Shown here: one piece after another, positions 34,681-42,773 of the stretch
How the letters are laid out: the number at the start of each line of letters is the position of its first letter
How positions within the stretch are numbered: the first letter of the stretch is position 1
Origin: Shimia sp. R9_2
GTDB taxonomy: Bacteria; Pseudomonadota; Alphaproteobacteria; Rhodobacterales; Rhodobacteraceae
Reading direction: 5' to 3'
DNA: 64,000 bases
NCBI RefSeq assembly: GCF_017743735.1
Contig: NZ_JAGHRO010000008.1
Coordinates: 1-64,000 of the forward strand
Made by a program: the position numbers and the translations under genes
Notes under the pieces: generated by a model
What the model saw: the letters and a program-made list of their open reading frames with translations, nothing else
What the model was told of the DNA's origin: nothing
The model's database searches: none

Positions 34681-35361
34681 ATGATCCCAACCGCCTTCCC
34701 GCCGAAAGAAGAAATTGCCCGCCTTACAGCCCGTATGCTGCTGGAAATTGGCGCGGTGAACTTCAACACCGATGAGCCTTACACGCTGGCCTCCGGCCTG
34801 CCGTCCCCAAGCTATATCGATTGCCGCAAGCTGATTTCCTTCCCGCGCATCCGTGCGACGCTGATGGATTTCATGACAGTCACCGTGATGCGCGAAGCCG
34901 GGTTTGAAGCGTTTGACAACATCGCTGGTGGCGAAACTGCCGGCATCCCTTTTGCCGCATTGGTGGCAGAACGCATGGCGCTGCCAATGACCTATGTGCG
35001 CAAGAAACCAAAAGGTTACGGCAAGAACGCCCGCATTGAAGGCGCGATGAGCGAAGGCGAGCGCGTGCTGCTGGTGGAAGACCTGACCACCGATGGCGGC
35101 TCCAAGCTGTCCTTTGTGGATGCGATTCGCGAGACTGGTGCAAGCTGCAGCAACACCGCAGTGATCTTCTACTATGACATCTTCCCGGAAACCGAGAAAA
35201 CGCTCGGCGACCATGGGGTGGCGCTGCACTATCTCTGCACCTGGTGGGATGTGCTGGCCGAAGCGAAAGCGCAGGGAGCCTTCTCTGAAGAGACGCTGGC
35301 CGAGGTAGAAACCTTCCTCAAAGATCCGCGCGCCTGGCAAGAGGCCCGCAAGAACGGCTAG
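34681..35361 (+). CDS. pyrE: Orotate phosphoribosyltransferase
   Basis: A 226-residue enzyme that makes orotidine 5'-phosphate from orotate and PRPP. The PRPP-binding loop is [13 protein letters not shown] near residues 120-132, and [19 protein letters not shown] holds the catalytic lysine region. A GACATTGAG sequence precedes the ATG. Cotranscribed with pyrC. Confidence 0.94.
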   Translation: MIPTAFPPKEEIARLTARMLLEIGAVNFNTDEPYTLASGLPSPSYIDCRKLISFPRIRATLMDFMTVTVMREAGFEAFDNIAGGETAGIPFAALVAERMALPMTYVRKKPKGYGKNARIEGAMSEGERVLLVEDLTTDGGSKLSFVDAIRETGASCSNTAVIFYYDIFPETEKTLGDHGVALHYLCTWWDVLAEAKAQGAFSEETLAEVETFLKDPRAWQEARKNG

Positions 35362-35384
35362 GGCCAAACCATCGGCAAAATCTG

Positions 35385-35415
35385 TCTCACGCCGGCCTGA
35401 CGTGCAGGCGTGAGA
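35385..35415 (+). terminator. Hairpin downstream of pyrE
   Basis: A perfect 9-bp stem TCTCACGCC/GGCGTGAGA with a 13-nt loop lies 24 bp after the pyrE stop. No T-run follows, so it is probably a weak terminator or mRNA 3'-end stabiliser. Confidence 0.5.
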
Positions 35416-35480
35416 ACGCTGCTTTGACCCTATATGTTGACGAGGCGCTGCTTCGTTTGACAATATCGGGTGGACAGTAG

Positions 35481-35489
35481 TTATCCACA
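35481..35489 (+). promoter_or_regulatory. Perfect DnaA box upstream of dnaB
   Basis: TTATCCACA matches the DnaA-box consensus exactly. A related TGTTCCACA begins 4 bp further on. It lies 82 bp before the dnaB start. One perfect box and one weak box argue for transcriptional control of dnaB rather than an origin. Confidence 0.6.
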
Positions 35490-35570
35490 GGTGTTCCACA
35501 GAAACATACAGTTTGCCCGGCATAGGTGCGGTTGTTACAACCGACGCTTAGGGGGCAGTTGGGCAAGATC

Positions 35571-37058
35571 ATGAACGAAATTTCGAGTATCAATCCGGGC
35601 GCTGAGGCAGCACCTGAAGAAGACCCAATGCCGCATTCCATTGAGGCTGAGCAACAGCTTCTGGGTGCGATTCTGACCAACAACGACATCTTTGACCGGG
35701 TCGCCTCGATCATCACCTCCGAGCATTTTTATGAGCCTGTGCATGCGCGGATTTTTGAGGTGGCTGCGGCGCGGATTGCGAAGAACAATCTGGCCTCCCC
35801 TGTGACGCTGAAGGCCTTTCTGGAAGACGACGAAGGCCTGAAAGAACTGGGCGGTCCGGCGTATCTTCTGCGTCTGGCTGGTGCGGCCATTTCTGCTTTT
35901 GCGGCAGGGGATTACGCGCAGATCATCTATGATCTGGCGATGCGGCGCGAGCTGATTGGGCTGGGCAATGACATTGCAACCAGAGCCAAGAAAGCCGACA
36001 TCAAACTGGAGCCGAAAGAGCAGATCGTTCAGGCCGAACAGGCGCTCTACAAGCTCTCGGAGCAAGGCTCCTCAGAGCGCGGCTTTGTGAGCTTTCTGAA
36101 GGCGGTCACAGAGGCTGTGAACACCGCCAACGCCGCCTATCAGCGTGAGGGTGGTCTTGCCGGGATTTCCACCGGTCTGATTGACCTGGATAAGAAGCTC
36201 GGGGGTCTGCACCCGTCAGACCTTCTGATCCTTGCGGGTCGTCCGTCGATGGGGAAAACCTCGCTCGCAACCAACGTCGCGTTTAACGTGGCCAAAGCCT
36301 ACAAAAAAGGCATCAAGCCGGATGGCTCTGAAGGGGCCGTTGAAGGCGGGGTGGTTGGCTTCTACAGCCTTGAAATGTCGGCAGAACAGCTGGCGGCGCG
36401 TATCCTGTCTGAGGCGGCTGAGATACCTTCGGAACAGATCCGTAAGGGGGACATGACCGAGGAGGAATTCCGTCGGTTTGTGCAGGCCGCAAAGGACCTT
36501 GAAGCCTGCCCGCTCTTCATTGACGACACCCCTGCCCTGCCGATTGCACAGCTTGCGGCGCGGGCGCGACGCCTCAAACGGACCCACGGGCTTGATCTGC
36601 TGATCATCGACTATTTGCAGCTTTGCCGCGGCACGGCGGACAACCGGGTGCAGGAAATCGCGGAGATTTCCATGGGGATGAAAGCCATCGCCAAGGAGCT
36701 CAATATCCCGGTGATCGCGCTGTCCCAGCTCTCGCGTACGGTGGAGAGCCGCGACGATAAACGTCCTCAGCTCAGTGACTTGCGGGAATCGGGCTCGATC
36801 GAGCAGGACGCCGATGTGGTGATGTTCGTGTTCCGTGAGGAATACTATGTGGAGCGTGAAAAGCCCTCTGATGACCGTCTGGATGAGATGGCCGCCTGGC
36901 AGGAGCGCATGGAGCGTTTGCACGCCAAAGCAGAGGTGATCCTCGGCAAGCAGCGTCACGGCCCGATTGGCACGGTAGAGCTGAGCTTCGAGGGGCGGTT
37001 CACCCGCTTTGGCAACCTTGTGCAGCCCTGGCAGCAGGGAGGGGCGGAGGAGTACTGA
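35571..37058 (+). CDS. dnaB: Replicative DNA helicase DnaB
   Basis: Hexameric replication-fork helicase of 495 residues. The N-terminal collar domain (HSIEAEQQLLGAILTNN, about 22-38) is followed by a linker and the RecA-like motor. Walker A GRPSMGKTSL is near 223-232, Walker B DLLIIDYLQLC near 343-353, and IALSQLSRTVE and DADVVMFVFREEYY follow. The ATG at 35571 fits the family; the frame is open 15 codons further. No intein. Convergent neighbours absent; alr follows on the same strand after a repeat-bearing gap. Confidence 0.95.
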   Translation: MNEISSINPGAEAAPEEDPMPHSIEAEQQLLGAILTNNDIFDRVASIITSEHFYEPVHARIFEVAAARIAKNNLASPVTLKAFLEDDEGLKELGGPAYLLRLAGAAISAFAAGDYAQIIYDLAMRRELIGLGNDIATRAKKADIKLEPKEQIVQAEQALYKLSEQGSSERGFVSFLKAVTEAVNTANAAYQREGGLAGISTGLIDLDKKLGGLHPSDLLILAGRPSMGKTSLATNVAFNVAKAYKKGIKPDGSEGAVEGGVVGFYSLEMSAEQLAARILSEAAEIPSEQIRKGDMTEEEFRRFVQAAKDLEACPLFIDDTPALPIAQLAARARRLKRTHGLDLLIIDYLQLCRGTADNRVQEIAEISMGMKAIAKELNIPVIALSQLSRTVESRDDKRPQLSDLRESGSIEQDADVVMFVFREEYYVEREKPSDDRLDEMAAWQERMERLHAKAEVILGKQRHGPIGTVELSFEGRFTRFGNLVQPWQQGGAEEY

Positions 37059-37120
37059 CCTCCGCTTTTTTAGCGCGAACGAATCAAAAGGTAAACGGCG
37101 TCTCAGCGCCAAAACGGGAC

Positions 37121-37164
37121 GTCGGTATCGCGTCGGTATCCCTACGGTATTGCGTAGGTGGAAT
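37121..37164 (+). repeat. 11-bp tandem repeat array, copy B
   Basis: Four consecutive 11-bp units: GTCGGTATCGC, GTCGGTATCCC, TACGGTATTGC and degenerate GTAGGTGGAAT. Same unit, unit number and degenerate AAT-ending last unit as the minus-strand array at 17625-17668. It lies between dnaB and alr, 133 bp before alr. Confidence 0.75.
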
Positions 37165-37296
37165 TGTCACAAAGCCGCCAAATCGAGATCGTTTATGCAG
37201 CGGACGTTGCGCAACAGCGAAACAGAGCCCCGCATCCGAAAATTCACCACGTCTTAGCCCTTGACCTTGTGCGGTGAGGCGTCAACAAACGCCTTC

Positions 37297-38334
37297 ATGG
37301 CTACTGCAACTTTGACAATCGATCTGGACGCGCTGCTGCACAACTGGCGGGCGCTGGATGCGCGCACAAGCGCGGAGACCGCCGCCGTGGTGAAGGCGGA
37401 TGGATATGGTTTGGGCGCGGACCGCGTGGCGCGGGCTTTGATGCGCGCCGGTGTGACCCGCTTTTTCGTCGCTGCCGCCGAAGAAGGTGCCTCGCTGCGA
37501 CAGGCGGTGGGACCCGATCCGGAGATCAATATCTTCAGCGGCCATATGCGCGGCGACACCGATATGATCAGCGATCTGGGGCTGACCCCGATGCTGAACT
37601 CGGTGGATCAGATCGTGCGCCATGTGGAAGCCCTGCCCGCGCACCCGTTTGGCGTTCAGCTGGACACAGGCATGAACCGCCTTGGGCTGGAAGCGCCCGA
37701 ATGGGACGCGGTGCGCGAATTGGTTCTGCAACGCGGCCCGACCCTTTTGATGTCGCATTTGGCCTGCGCCGATGATCCGGAGCATCCGATGAACCCGCGC
37801 CAGCTTGCCGCGTTCAAAGAGATGACCGACGGCTTGGATGTGCCCCGCTCGCTGGCTGCGACCGGCGGCATTCTCCTGGGCTCTGACTATCACTTTGATC
37901 TGACCCGTCCGGGTGTGGGGCTTTATGGCGGGATGCCATTTGTCGAGGCCACGCCGGTGACGACGCTCAGCATCCCTGTCATCCAGGTGCGTGATGTGCC
38001 GGCAGGCGAAAGCGTCGGCTACTCCAACACCTGGATTGCCGAGCGCGACAGCCGCGTGGCAACCATTGCCGCAGGCTATGCGGATGGCATCATCCGCGCC
38101 ATGGGCGAAAAGGTCGATGTGTTTGCCGGTGAGGCGCGCTGTCCGCTGATTGGCCGCATTTCGATGGATATGATCGGCATTGATGTGACCGACCTGTCAG
38201 AAGAACCCCGCGAGGTGGAGCTGCTGGGACAGCACCAGTCCGTGGACACGCTGGCCGATGCGGCAGGCACCATCGGCTATGAAATCCTGACCTCCATGGG
38301 GCAGCGCTATCAGCGCCGTTATAAAGTGTCATGA
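37297..38334 (+). CDS. alr: Alanine racemase
   Basis: PLP enzyme of 345 residues that makes D-alanine for peptidoglycan. The PLP lysine is Lys33 in [11 protein letters not shown], and the second-domain motifs [10 protein letters not shown] and [15 protein letters not shown] are present. The ATG at 37297 fits the family N-terminus ([15 protein letters not shown]); the frame is open 12 codons further. The stop overlaps the mlaE start (ATGA), linking peptidoglycan precursor and lipid transport genes in one operon. Confidence 0.94.
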   Translation: MATATLTIDLDALLHNWRALDARTSAETAAVVKADGYGLGADRVARALMRAGVTRFFVAAAEEGASLRQAVGPDPEINIFSGHMRGDTDMISDLGLTPMLNSVDQIVRHVEALPAHPFGVQLDTGMNRLGLEAPEWDAVRELVLQRGPTLLMSHLACADDPEHPMNPRQLAAFKEMTDGLDVPRSLAATGGILLGSDYHFDLTRPGVGLYGGMPFVEATPVTTLSIPVIQVRDVPAGESVGYSNTWIAERDSRVATIAAGYADGIIRAMGEKVDVFAGEARCPLIGRISMDMIGIDVTDLSEEPREVELLGQHQSVDTLADAAGTIGYEILTSMGQRYQRRYKVS

Positions 38335-39116
38335 GTGTTCTGCTCAAACCTCTGAATGCGATTGGCCGCAACACACTGTCGATCCTCAACACCATCGGGG
38401 ATGTGGCGCTGTTCCTTTGGGGCGCGTTGAGCCATATCTTCCGTCCGCCGTTTTACGGCCGCGAGTTTCTCAATGCCCTGTTTAACATCGGCTGGCTGAG
38501 CCTGCCTGTGGTGGGCATGACCGCGATTTTCACCGGTGGCGCGCTGGCGTTGCAGATCTATGACGGCTCTTCGCGATTTTCCGTGGAAAGCGTGGTGCCG
38601 CAAATCGTGGCCATCGGCATGGTGCGCGAACTTGGCCCTGTGCTTGTGGGCCTGATGGTGGCCGCGCGGGTGACAAGCTCGATTGCCGCAGAGATTGCCA
38701 CCATGAAGGTGACCGAGCAGATTGACGCGCTGGTGACGCTGTCGACCCATCCGATGAAATATTTGACCGCGCCACGTGTGCTGGCCGCCGCGATTGTGGT
38801 GCCGGTGCTGGTGGGCATCGGCGATGTGATCGGCATTTATGGCGGCTTTCTGGTGGCCACGGAAAACCTTGGCTTCAATCCGGCCAATTATGTGCGCAAC
38901 ACCACAAACTTCCTGCATCTGAATGACATTGTCTCAAGCCTTGTGAAAGGCTGCGCCTTTGGCGTGATCTCCGCGGTCATGGGCTGTTATTTCGGGATGA
39001 ACTCGGGCCGCGGCGCACAGGGTGTGGGCCAGGCCACCAAAAGCTCGGTGCAGGCCGCAGCTGTGTTGATCCTCGCCGCGAACTTTGTGCTGACAGGGCT
39101 GTTTTTCTCCTCATGA
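38331..39116 (+). CDS. mlaE: MlaE-family ABC transporter permease
   Basis: Inner-membrane permease of 261 residues for phospholipid trafficking. It has about five to six hydrophobic helices and the conserved MlaE region [42 protein letters not shown], with RELGPVL intact. ATGA overlaps join it to alr upstream and mlaF downstream. No MlaD or MlaC gene lies in the window. Confidence 0.9.
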   Translation: MSVLLKPLNAIGRNTLSILNTIGDVALFLWGALSHIFRPPFYGREFLNALFNIGWLSLPVVGMTAIFTGGALALQIYDGSSRFSVESVVPQIVAIGMVRELGPVLVGLMVAARVTSSIAAEIATMKVTEQIDALVTLSTHPMKYLTAPRVLAAAIVVPVLVGIGDVIGIYGGFLVATENLGFNPANYVRNTTNFLHLNDIVSSLVKGCAFGVISAVMGCYFGMNSGRGAQGVGQATKSSVQAAAVLILAANFVLTGLFFSS

Positions 39117-39859
39117 TCCGCTTTGACAACGTCCATAAGAGCTTTGGCCCCAAACAGGTGCTGCGCGGGGTGAACCTTGAGATTGCCAAGGGCAGCTCCA
39201 TGGTGATCATCGGCGGCTCCGGCACCGGGAAATCGGTGATGCTGAAGTCGGTGCTGGGGCTGGTGAGCCCGGACAGCGGCCAGATCATGGTGGATGGCAA
39301 AGACACCACCCACGGGGATCGCGATGCATTTCTGGCCCAGTTTGGCATGTTGTTTCAGGGCGGCGCGCTGTTTGACAGTATGTCGGTTTGGCAGAATGTG
39401 GCCTTCCGCCTGCTGCGCGGCAGCCTGAAACGCCCCAAAGCCGAGGCGCGCGAGATTGCCATTGAAAAGCTGCGCCGCGTGGGGCTGACCCCGGATGTGG
39501 CGGATCTCTACCCGTCCGAACTTTCCGGCGGCATGCAGAAACGTGTGGGCTTGGCCCGCGCGATTGCGGCGCAACCTGACATCATCTTCTTTGACGAGCC
39601 GACCACCGGGCTGGACCCGATTATGTCAGGCGTCATCAATGACTTGATCCGTGAAATCGTGGTGGAGATGGGGGCCACGGCCATGACCATCACCCACGAT
39701 ATGAGTTCTGTGCGCGCGATTGCCGACAATGTGGCCATGCTGCATGGCGGGGTGATCCAGTGGACCGGCCCCGTGGCGGATATGGATGCCAGCGGCGACC
39801 CTTATGTGACCCAGTTCATTTCGGGCAGCGCCGAAGGCCCGATTGAGGCGGTGCGGTGA
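39113..39859 (+). CDS. mlaF: MlaF-family ABC transporter ATPase
   Basis: ATPase of 248 residues. Walker A GGSGTGKSV near 36-44, Q-loop MLFQGGALFDSMSVWQNVAF, signature LSGGMQKRVGLARAI with the Met typical of MlaF, Walker B IIFFDEPTTGLDP, and switch His in ITHDMSSV. Pairs with the MlaE-type permease. Its stop is shared with the GTG of the following small membrane protein. Confidence 0.92.
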   Translation: MIRFDNVHKSFGPKQVLRGVNLEIAKGSSMVIIGGSGTGKSVMLKSVLGLVSPDSGQIMVDGKDTTHGDRDAFLAQFGMLFQGGALFDSMSVWQNVAFRLLRGSLKRPKAEAREIAIEKLRRVGLTPDVADLYPSELSGGMQKRVGLARAIAAQPDIIFFDEPTTGLDPIMSGVINDLIREIVVEMGATAMTITHDMSSVRAIADNVAMLHGGVIQWTGPVADMDASGDPYVTQFISGSAEGPIEAVR

Positions 39860-40197
39860 ACGGACCTATTTGGGGGCTCTCTGCGACTTTGATCATTTTG
39901 CCGCTGTGGATGTGCCTCCTTTGCATACCACGCGCACGGCACAATACCATCACGCGAAGGTATACCATTGAGGGTTTTGCCGCTCTATTCGTCGGCATCG
40001 CTTGCCTTATTTCAGCGTCGGCATGGTCGTCGCAGCTTGATACACTATTTAGAATGGTGAGGTTCCTAGCTTTCCTTTGGCCTTTTTATTCTTGGTTCCG
40101 CGTTGTGCGCGCAAGTTCTTTGCGGTGGTATGACGCTTCTCTTGCTGCGTTCTTACTTATATCTATCGCAATGGCCTATCTTATTGTCATGAGCTGA
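39856..40197 (+). CDS. AT-rich small membrane protein of unknown function
   Basis: A 113-residue protein with four hydrophobic helices (about 6-24, 43-62, 68-85 and 91-112). It starts at GTG overlapping the mlaF stop (GTGA). From about 39880 the DNA is visibly AT-richer than the mla genes, with runs such as tttccttt and many A/T third positions, which continues into the RTX gene leader. No family recognised. It sits at the left boundary of what looks like an insertion in the alr-mla-pqiA-radA operon and may be acquired DNA. Confidence 0.55.
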   Translation: MNGPIWGLSATLIILPLWMCLLCIPRARHNTITRRYTIEGFAALFVGIACLISASAWSSQLDTLFRMVRFLAFLWPFYSWFRVVRASSLRWYDASLAAFLLISIAMAYLIVMS

Positions 40198-40270
40198 CAC
40201 TAAGTCACGTAAGTCCTTGTTTAGACCTGCGACAAACATTCAGTTTTTCAGGTCACTCTTCGAACCAATT

Positions 40271-40346
40271 CACGCAGAATGCGAACATTTACCTTTTATC
40301 AACTTTCTGTTCGCAGAATGTTCTGCGTGTATTGGTAAAAGGTATA
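40271..40346 (+). promoter_or_regulatory. RTX leader with two mutually exclusive folds around the ribosome binding site
   Basis: Fold A pairs CACGCAGAA (40271-40279) with TTCTGCGTG (40321-40329) and GCGAACA (40281-40287) with TGTTCGC (40308-40314), leaving the downstream AAAAGG free. Fold B pairs 40290-40302 with 40332-40344, 13 contiguous pairs including one G-U, plus an inner CGCAGAA/TTCTGCG hairpin (40312-40327). Fold B buries AAAAGG (40337-40342), the only ribosome binding site before ATG 40352. The two folds cross, so they cannot coexist without a pseudoknot. This is the layout of a thermometer or riboswitch-like translational switch; function is inference. Confidence 0.6.
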
Positions 40347-40351
40347 TTGGT

Positions 40352-42766
40352 ATGCCAGAAAACGAGCCGCAGACGCCGGTCAATCAGGTTATTGGCACGA
40401 CGGGCGACGACACCCTCACCACAGGCGCGGGCGTGGACAAGATAAACGGTCACGCCGGGGATGACACCATCACATCGGGGGCGGGCAATGACCTCGCCGC
40501 CGGGGATATGGTGGGCAATGAGTGGATCTTTGTCGATGGGCGCTGGGTTTATAACCCTGACGCCATTGTCTCCAACGGGGATGCCGCCAACCGCAGCTAC
40601 AATGACGTGATTTCAACCGGCGCCGGCGACGACGTTGTCCTGGGCAACGGAGGGGAGGACTTGCTCTCCTCCGGCGCAGGGGACGACACCGTGAACGCAG
40701 GCACCGGGGATGACACGGTGGACGGCGGCACAGGCGACGACCTGCTCAATCTGGAGGACGGCCACGATGTGGCGGTCGGCGGAATGGGCGCAGACACGGT
40801 GAATGCCGGGGCGGGTCACGATCTGGTTTTCGGCGATTTACAGAACAACAACCTGCTGAGCGGATCCGGCGGCGGTGCCGCCACGCTCAGTCAGATGGCA
40901 GCGCAAAGCGGCTGGTCTCTGAGCGAGGCAGATGGCGAAACCGCCCTCAGCCAGTCGGTTCAAACCGAGGCTGGCGAAACCTACACTGTTAGCTTTGAGT
41001 TGGCCGCCAACCTTGCCGGTGGCGCGGCCTGCGGCAAGGTTGAGGTGCTCTGGAACGGAGAGGTGATCGGCACGGTGGAGACCACCTCCGGTGTGTTTGA
41101 AACCCATAGTTTTGAGGTCTCAGGCACGGGCGAGGCCGGCGGGTTGACCCTGCGCGAAGTGGCCCCACCGGAGGCGGACTCCGAGATTATCTTTGATGGC
41201 CCCGTGCCTTATTACCTCAAGGAAGTCACCGTCGGCGCGGACACAACCCATGTTGCGGCCTTCGCCCCCGGACAATCCAAACTCTTCCAGATGATCGACG
41301 GGCAACTCAATGTGTTTGACCCGGAAACCGAACAATATGAGCTGGCCGGCCACCCAACCGGGCTGCGCATCAATGCCATTGGGTTCAACACCGAAGATGA
41401 TTTGATCTACGGCATCGCCAAAGCCAATGGCACCGACGCGCTTGGCAACCCCGTCTCCATACGGGATCTGGTGATGGTCGATGCCGAGGGCTACGCCTAC
41501 CGGGTCGGGGAAACTCCGGTGGCCGATTATGTGGGCGATTTTGATGACGAGGGGAATCTCTGGACCTTCCAATCCAGCCTCAACCGCGTCACCAAGATTG
41601 ATGTGGACACCCTTGATGCCAATGGCAATCCGCAGGCGATCAACTACGATCTGCCGGACGGTCTGTTTCGCGGACGTTCCTATGATGTGGCCTATAACGC
41701 GCAGGACGGCGCATTTTACGCGGTGGAATCCCCGGGCCGCAATGGCGAGCCGGGCGCGGTGCACCGCATCGATGTGTCTGATGTGCCCAACGGCGGCAGC
41801 CCCGCCATCAGCTCCGTGCCCATCACTGCGACGCTTTATGATGATGGCATGAGCTCCGGCATGCCCAAAGGCGCCTATGGCGCAGTCTTCATGGATGGCG
41901 AGGGCAACCTCTATTTTGGCCTCAACCGTGGTGACCATGATCTGGATGGCAGCACCGCCGCCGAAGGGGGCATCTACCGCGTAGAGGTCGACTGGGCTGC
42001 AGGCACCGCCTATTCCGAATTCATGGCCGAAGCCCAAAGCACCGGCAGCAACGATGGTGCGGTCGACCCGCGCGCGCCCGATCCATTCGCCCCTGTGGAT
42101 ACTGACAGCACGATCCTGCTGCGCAACCCGCAGCTGCTCAGCGATCAGGGCGGCAATGACGATCTGCGGGGCGGCGAAGGCGACGACACCATGCACGGCG
42201 GCGGCGGTGACGACACGCTGCACGGTGGCGCAGATGACGACGCCTTGCATGGCGATGCTGGCAGCGACCGCATCATGGCAGGCACAGGGGACGACTTTGC
42301 AAGCGGTGGCGCAGGCAACGACAGCCTCACAATGGGTGAAGGTGCTGACACCGCCGAGGGCGGCGCGGGGCGCGACTATATCCACGGCCAAAGCGGCGAC
42401 GACAGCCTGTCCGGCGATGGCGGGGATGACAAACTGGTCGGCGGCGCCGGTGCCGACACCATCTCAGGAGGCACCGGCAATGACCACCTCTGGGGCGGCA
42501 ATTGGTGGAAAGACGGCGATGCGGACACTTTTGTCGCCTCCGCTGGTGACGGGCGCGACATGATACATGACTTTGAGGTGGACCACGATGTGATCGACCT
42601 CTCAAGCTATGGCATCAGCTATGATGATCTGCAGGCCCATATCCAGGATCAGGGCTGGGCCACGGTGATCGACCTCTCCGCCCTCACCGGCGGCGAAAGC
42701 AACGACCGTTTGATCCTGAAATCTGTTGATCCGGACGATCTGGACGAAACAAACTTCCTGCTCTGA
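40352..42766 (+). CDS. RTX (hemolysin-type) calcium-binding secreted protein
   Basis: An 804-residue acidic protein without N-terminal signal peptide, as expected for type I secretion. N-terminal GGxGxDxxx-type repeats (about 10-165) are followed by a beta-sandwich-like module (about 180-300, TEAGETYTVSFELAAN), then a propeller-like domain (about 300-590, starting NAIGFNTEDDLIYGIA) similar to DUF6923/YVTN-type folds. A second RTX block (about 600-720, GGEGDDTMHGGGGDDTLHGG and on) leads to a C-terminal secretion region (FEVDHDVIDLSSYGISYDDL). The transporter and fusion protein genes follow directly. The ATG at 40352 is preferred; the frame is open 45 codons through the leader. Likely an adhesin or surface-layer type product; no toxin or protease domain seen. 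Confidence 0.88.
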   Translation: MPENEPQTPVNQVIGTTGDDTLTTGAGVDKINGHAGDDTITSGAGNDLAAGDMVGNEWIFVDGRWVYNPDAIVSNGDAANRSYNDVISTGAGDDVVLGNGGEDLLSSGAGDDTVNAGTGDDTVDGGTGDDLLNLEDGHDVAVGGMGADTVNAGAGHDLVFGDLQNNNLLSGSGGGAATLSQMAAQSGWSLSEADGETALSQSVQTEAGETYTVSFELAANLAGGAACGKVEVLWNGEVIGTVETTSGVFETHSFEVSGTGEAGGLTLREVAPPEADSEIIFDGPVPYYLKEVTVGADTTHVAAFAPGQSKLFQMIDGQLNVFDPETEQYELAGHPTGLRINAIGFNTEDDLIYGIAKANGTDALGNPVSIRDLVMVDAEGYAYRVGETPVADYVGDFDDEGNLWTFQSSLNRVTKIDVDTLDANGNPQAINYDLPDGLFRGRSYDVAYNAQDGAFYAVESPGRNGEPGAVHRIDVSDVPNGGSPAISSVPITATLYDDGMSSGMPKGAYGAVFMDGEGNLYFGLNRGDHDLDGSTAAEGGIYRVEVDWAAGTAYSEFMAEAQSTGSNDGAVDPRAPDPFAPVDTDSTILLRNPQLLSDQGGNDDLRGGEGDDTMHGGGGDDTLHGGADDDALHGDAGSDRIMAGTGDDFASGGAGNDSLTMGEGADTAEGGAGRDYIHGQSGDDSLSGDGGDDKLVGGAGADTISGGTGNDHLWGGNWWKDGDADTFVASAGDGRDMIHDFEVDHDVIDLSSYGISYDDLQAHIQDQGWATVIDLSALTGGESNDRLILKSVDPDDLDETNFLL

Positions 42767-42773
42767 GGCCAGC

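Noticed and set aside
35362-35570. pyrE-dnaB gap as a replication origin
   Set aside because: Only one perfect and one weak DnaA box, no AT-rich unwinding block, and no dnaA or other origin genes nearby.
41120-42391. 423-codon minus-strand frame
   Set aside because: Antisense of the RTX gene. The repetitive GGxGxD codons keep the opposite frame open.
42150-42510. Short DNA repeats in the RTX gene considered as a CRISPR-like or mobile repeat
   Set aside because: The repeats are in phase with the nonapeptide GGxGxDxxx and vary at synonymous sites, so they are coding repeats. No spacers.
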